This document shows, piece after piece, positions 60,716-64,000 of a stretch of 64,000 nucleotides of DNA. Under the pieces are notes generated by a model that saw only the letters and a program-made list of their open reading frames with translations, did not search any database and was not told the DNA's origin. Origin of the DNA: Aureispira sp963837355 (lineage in GTDB: Bacteria; Bacteroidota; Bacteroidia; Chitinophagales; Saprospiraceae); NCBI GenBank assembly GCA_963837355.1, contig CAWIMY010000007.1:248001-312000 (forward strand), read 5' to 3'. Position numbers and translations under genes: made by a program. Position 1 is the stretch's first letter. The number at the start of each line of letters is the position of its first letter.

Positions 60716-63268
60716 ATGCGATTTCTACACTATATCTTGACTGCCTTTATCTTGCTGGCGCTTTCTACAGCAATGGACGCCCAGCGGCCAAAACTCAATC
60801 GGGCGGAACGCCTAATGGGTCAGCACAATTATGCAGCTGCGATTGACTTGTACCTAAGCATCTTGGACAAAGGTAACGACTCAGAAGCAGTCAAAGGGAT
60901 AGCGGAAGCTTATCGCCGCATAGGAGATCCTGATGAAACCGAATATTGGTACGGCATTGTTGCGCGTATGCCTAATGCCCCACAGAAATCTTGGCTCTAT
61001 TATGCCCAAGCCTTGCAGCGCAATGGCAAATGCCCCGAAGCCAAAGAATGGGCCGAAAAATACGTTACCCAAATTGAACCCAACAATACCCAAGCGCTTT
61101 GGCTGGTCAAATCTTGCGAAGAAGAAGTCGTCCAAGACTTGCGTGCTTCAGGTAAACTCTACAAAGTAGAACCCGTTGATGCTATCAATACCGAAGAAGA
61201 TGAGTTTTCTCCCATGTTCTTCAAAAATGATTTGGTATTTGTCTCCTCGCGTGACCGCAAGGCTGCCGTCAAACGCTACGATCGTTGGACGGATACAGAA
61301 GATAAACCCTATACAGAAATCTACTTAACTAAACGCAACCAAGTCGGAGAACCCGAAGAATACAATTATAACTATGGAGAAGTAAGTAAATTTAGCCCTT
61401 CTCTAAGCTCCAAGTTTCACGATGGCCCATTGACATTTAATGCCGAATTTAATGAAGTCTACTACACGCGTTCTAACATGACAAAGGCAGACGACGGGAT
61501 CATTCGCCTTAAAGTCTATCAATCTAGAGGAGCACCAAAAAAATACTCAGAGCCTCGTCCACTACCATTTAATAGTGATGAGTACTCGGTGGTGCATCCT
61601 TCTTTGTCCGATGATGGCGAAATGTTATTTTTTGCTTCGGATATGCCAGGTGGTTTTGGTGGGTTTGACTTGTACGTCTCTTACTTAGAAGACAACCGTT
61701 GGTCTCCCCCTGTCAACTTGGGGCCTACTATAAATACAGAGGGCAACGAGCTGTTTCCTTTTCACCACGAAAGCGGCAGTCTCTATTTTGCGTCTAATGG
61801 TTTAATTGGTCTAGGGGGCTTGGATATTTATAAAACAACTGAAAATTACGGCGCTTGGACTGATCCCATCAACTTGGGTTATCCGATTAATACCGTAGAT
61901 GATGATTTTGGATTCATTCTCAACAGCGACCAAACGCATGGCTATTTTTCTTCGAACAGAAAAGGCAAAGGCGGCGACGACATTTATACCTTCACTAAGT
62001 TATCGGTAACGGTAGAAATTAGCGTCTTTGATGCAGACACTCAAATGCCTATTGAAGCAGCCGATATTTTTACGCCTTGTTCTGAAGTACAAAACTTTTT
62101 GACCAACCAAGATGGTAAGGTGATTATGGAATTACCTTTGGATCAAGCTTGTGACTTTGCGGCAGAGAAATTAGGCTACCAACCCAATTCTGTGCGCTTG
62201 TCTTCTAAAAATGAGCCTCCAGGGAAAACACTATACGTGCAAATTCCTTTGAAAATAGAATGTATTTTCATCGTTTCAGGAGCCATCGTAGATGGGTATT
62301 CCAATAACCCAATTGACAGCGCCCTAGTGCGTTTGGAGTCGGCCTGTGGGGGCGAGCAAGATGAATTGTCCTTGTACACCGATTCCGAAGGACAGTACGA
62401 GTTTAGAGATGTACGCGAGGATTGCGACATCCGCGTAACCGTAAGCAAACCTGGATTTACCGATGGTTCTGTCACCTTTAAGACAGGAACGGAATGCGGC
62501 ACGAATCAAATTGATACCGCTGGTTTAGGGGTTATCGTAACTTCTATTCCCTTGTATTGTTATGGACCAAATTGTGAAGGGGGAATAGATACCCCGCCTT
62601 TGGATGGCGACAGTAGTGTAGCGGTAGTGATAGATCCTAATGGAGCAGAAGTTATTACTTATTCGAATGGGACTAAGATTAGAAAAAATACAGATGGCAG
62701 CGAAGACATAGATACGGGTGATGGTAGAGGATGGCGTAAACGTATTTTGGAAGGTGATTTAAAGTTAGTGAATATTTATTATGACTTTGACGATGCACGG
62801 ATTCGCAGAGATGCAGAACCCGCTCTGAATAATTTAGTAAACTTATTGGATAATTATCCTGAGATGAAAATCAAGCTGACCTCTCATACCGATGCTAGAG
62901 GTAAGAAAGGTTATAACAAGCGTCTTTCTAAGCGCCGAGCAGAAGCCGTGGTGAAGTACTTGATGGCTAAAGGGATTAATAAGAATCGCTTACAGGCCAA
63001 AGGAATGGGAGAAGAGGTAATGATCAATGATTGTTATGATGGGGTCACTTGTAGTGAATTACAACACCAAGAAAACCGTCGGACAGAATTTGTGATTACA
63101 GAATATGTTCCCCAAGGAATGAATGCGCAATCTGTTCGTCCTGATAACATTAAAGTAGATGCTTGTAGAGACTGCCCAGTTGCCCCTGAGGTAGAAGACG
63201 AGAACGCTAATACAGACGGCGAGCAATTAGAAGGCGAAGTATACAACGATGACGATATTGACGGCTAG
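60716..63268 (+). CDS. PorE-like OmpA family protein (TPR, PD40, CarboxypepD-like, OmpA)
   Basis: An 850-residue envelope protein: signal peptide, TPR (about 25-140), PD40 propeller (about 150-430: HPSLSDDGEMLFFASDMPGG), two CarboxypepD_reg-like Ig domains (about 435-620) and an OmpA domain (about 680-810) with NIYYDFDDARIR and LTSHTDARGKKGYNKRLSKR. The OmpA domain binds peptidoglycan and should anchor the type IX machinery or its barrel partner. The acidic tail after residue 815 is unusual. Confidence 0.9.
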   Translation: MRFLHYILTAFILLALSTAMDAQRPKLNRAERLMGQHNYAAAIDLYLSILDKGNDSEAVKGIAEAYRRIGDPDETEYWYGIVARMPNAPQKSWLYYAQALQRNGKCPEAKEWAEKYVTQIEPNNTQALWLVKSCEEEVVQDLRASGKLYKVEPVDAINTEEDEFSPMFFKNDLVFVSSRDRKAAVKRYDRWTDTEDKPYTEIYLTKRNQVGEPEEYNYNYGEVSKFSPSLSSKFHDGPLTFNAEFNEVYYTRSNMTKADDGIIRLKVYQSRGAPKKYSEPRPLPFNSDEYSVVHPSLSDDGEMLFFASDMPGGFGGFDLYVSYLEDNRWSPPVNLGPTINTEGNELFPFHHESGSLYFASNGLIGLGGLDIYKTTENYGAWTDPINLGYPINTVDDDFGFILNSDQTHGYFSSNRKGKGGDDIYTFTKLSVTVEISVFDADTQMPIEAADIFTPCSEVQNFLTNQDGKVIMELPLDQACDFAAEKLGYQPNSVRLSSKNEPPGKTLYVQIPLKIECIFIVSGAIVDGYSNNPIDSALVRLESACGGEQDELSLYTDSEGQYEFRDVREDCDIRVTVSKPGFTDGSVTFKTGTECGTNQIDTAGLGVIVTSIPLYCYGPNCEGGIDTPPLDGDSSVAVVIDPNGAEVITYSNGTKIRKNTDGSEDIDTGDGRGWRKRILEGDLKLVNIYYDFDDARIRRDAEPALNNLVNLLDNYPEMKIKLTSHTDARGKKGYNKRLSKRRAEAVVKYLMAKGINKNRLQAKGMGEEVMINDCYDGVTCSELQHQENRRTEFVITEYVPQGMNAQSVRPDNIKVDACRDCPVAPEVEDENANTDGEQLEGEVYNDDDIDG

Positions 63269-63294
63269 GAGATAAAAACTCTGCACCGTTTTAG

Positions 63295-63342
63295 AAACCT
63301 CTTTATTCAGGCACAAGTGTGTTTGGGTAAAGAGGTTTTTTT
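63295..63342 (+). terminator. terminator of the PorP/PorE-like operon
   Basis: AAACCTCTTTA (63295-63305) pairs with TAAAGAGGTTT (63328-63338), followed by a T run. Confidence 0.88.
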
Positions 63343-63507
63343 GTAGACAGGGAGAATACGAATTGCAAAAAAGCGACCAATATAAACAAAAAAAGGTAAA
63401 AAAGGAAGCACTTGTTATTTTATTGCCTATTCCTAGGTTATTGCAAAATTAGGCTTGTTTTTTCGCTAGAAAAGGCGTATTATTGACGGATAGAATCTCT
63501 TTTTTTC

Positions 63508-64000
63508 ATGGAAGTGGCCAACACTTCGTTTCCCTTTATACAGATGTTTAAGAGCAAGACGGATTTTAACGCGTTTGATAAGCACCATACCAAAGTACCC
63601 AACATTGATATTAAAAAATTGAAGGGCTTAACTAAGAATGGCACTAAGAAGTTAGTGGCCAATCCAGAAGTACAGACGGCTTATCATTTGGTGTTGGATT
63701 ATTTCGAAGATCCTGCGGGGAAACCTGCTGGACATTTTCTAGATTTTGGCACGAACAAAAAGCTTACGAAGCATTTTGAACAAGTGGAACTGAAGTCAGG
63801 GAAACTAGATAAGCGGATGTCGGCCAACCAGAAAGAAGCCTCAATGGGAGCCGTCTATGTCAAAGAAGAAAACAGCAAAAATATCCTCCACTTTGAGCCA
63901 GACCCTAGTTGCAAAGTTCCCAAAGGAAAATGGCCAAAAATTCTAAAAGCGCTCAAGCCATTCATCAATAGTATGAAGGCCGTGGTTGTACTCAATGGGG
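63508..64000 (+). CDS. hypothetical protein (3' end outside window)
   Basis: An ATG at 63508 opens a frame that continues to the window end (164 codons). It starts MEVANTSFPFIQMFKSKTDF, is basic and soluble, and includes FLDFGTNKKLTKHFEQVELK and FEPDPSCKVPKGKWPKILKA. There is no signal peptide and no family is recognised. Confidence 0.7.
   Translation, partial: MEVANTSFPFIQMFKSKTDFNAFDKHHTKVPNIDIKKLKGLTKNGTKKLVANPEVQTAYHLVLDYFEDPAGKPAGHFLDFGTNKKLTKHFEQVELKSGKLDKRMSANQKEASMGAVYVKEENSKNILHFEPDPSCKVPKGKWPKILKALKPFINSMKAVVVLNG

Noticed and set aside
1..64000. Prophage or integrative element next to the tRNA genes
   Set aside because: No integrase, phage structural gene, transposase or flanking direct repeat was found; the only tRNA repeats are the array units.

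Overview
The window comes from a bacterium of the phylum Bacteroidota, most likely a Saprospira/Aureispira-type marine glider. Evidence: type IX secretion proteins (PorQ, PorP/SprF, a PorE-like OmpA protein); a giant secreted protein with a gliding-motility type C-terminal sorting domain and another with a Por-type sorting tail; promoters of the TTTG-N19/20-TAnnTTTG type; and the gene order LUD/ftsH/rsfS/birA. The family-level assignment is inference; the phylum is well supported. Overall the window is chromosomal, with no phage or plasmid backbone.

Layout. 0-7.1 kb: 3' end of a giant HYR-repeat adhesin. 7.2-12 kb (minus): two tandem predicted nucleotidyltransferases, a SAM methyltransferase and a DUF389 membrane protein. 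12-14.9 kb: an LRR protein, then a gene-poor, hairpin-rich stretch and a small tRNA locus holding two highly abnormal tRNA-like genes plus tRNA-Pro(UGG) and tRNA-Arg(ACG). 15-22.3 kb: a lipoprotein, a WG-repeat protein, an SdpR/SdpI pair with a palindromic operator, dnaX, a DUF1573 lipoprotein and queG. 22.3-29.3 kb: a frameshifted LamG surface protein with eight 153-bp repeats, and a multiply frameshifted TPR histidine kinase next to an intact LytTR regulator. 29.4-37.3 kb: small secreted proteins and lipoproteins, porQ, rpsA and a PD40 protein. 37.4-49.9 kb: housekeeping genes (LUD, ftsH, rsfS, birA, capA-like, mutT, trxB, HNH, acyl-CoA carboxylase beta, sirtuin, fatty acid desaturase). 50-56 kb: plsC, a cytochrome oxidase subunit III, AsmA and a GIY-YIG protein. 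56.1-57.1 kb: an array of nine tRNA-Val-derived units on the minus strand with its own promoter. 57-64 kb: a metallopeptidase lipoprotein, WbqC, PorP/SprF, the PorE-like protein and a truncated unknown ORF.

How parts fit together. The secreted giant protein and the LamG protein are expected clients of the type IX system, whose components PorQ, PorP/SprF and the PorE-like protein are also encoded here. The kinase and LytTR regulator form a two-component pair. SdpR probably represses itself and SdpI through the palindrome upstream of sdpR.

Most unusual content: the two tRNA loci. At 14.2-14.5 kb two tRNA-like genes have T stems that pair only across an extra 21 and 42 nt in the T loop, and one also has three perfect triloop hairpins where the anticodon loop should be. 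At 56.1-57.0 kb, units with a conserved tRNA-Val 5' half repeat every 90 bp with a hairpin in place of the normal anticodon arm and a 3' half that no longer pairs. Separately, at least seven single-base frameshifts fall in five accessory genes while all essential genes are intact, so either real decay or phase variation, or sequencing error, must be considered.
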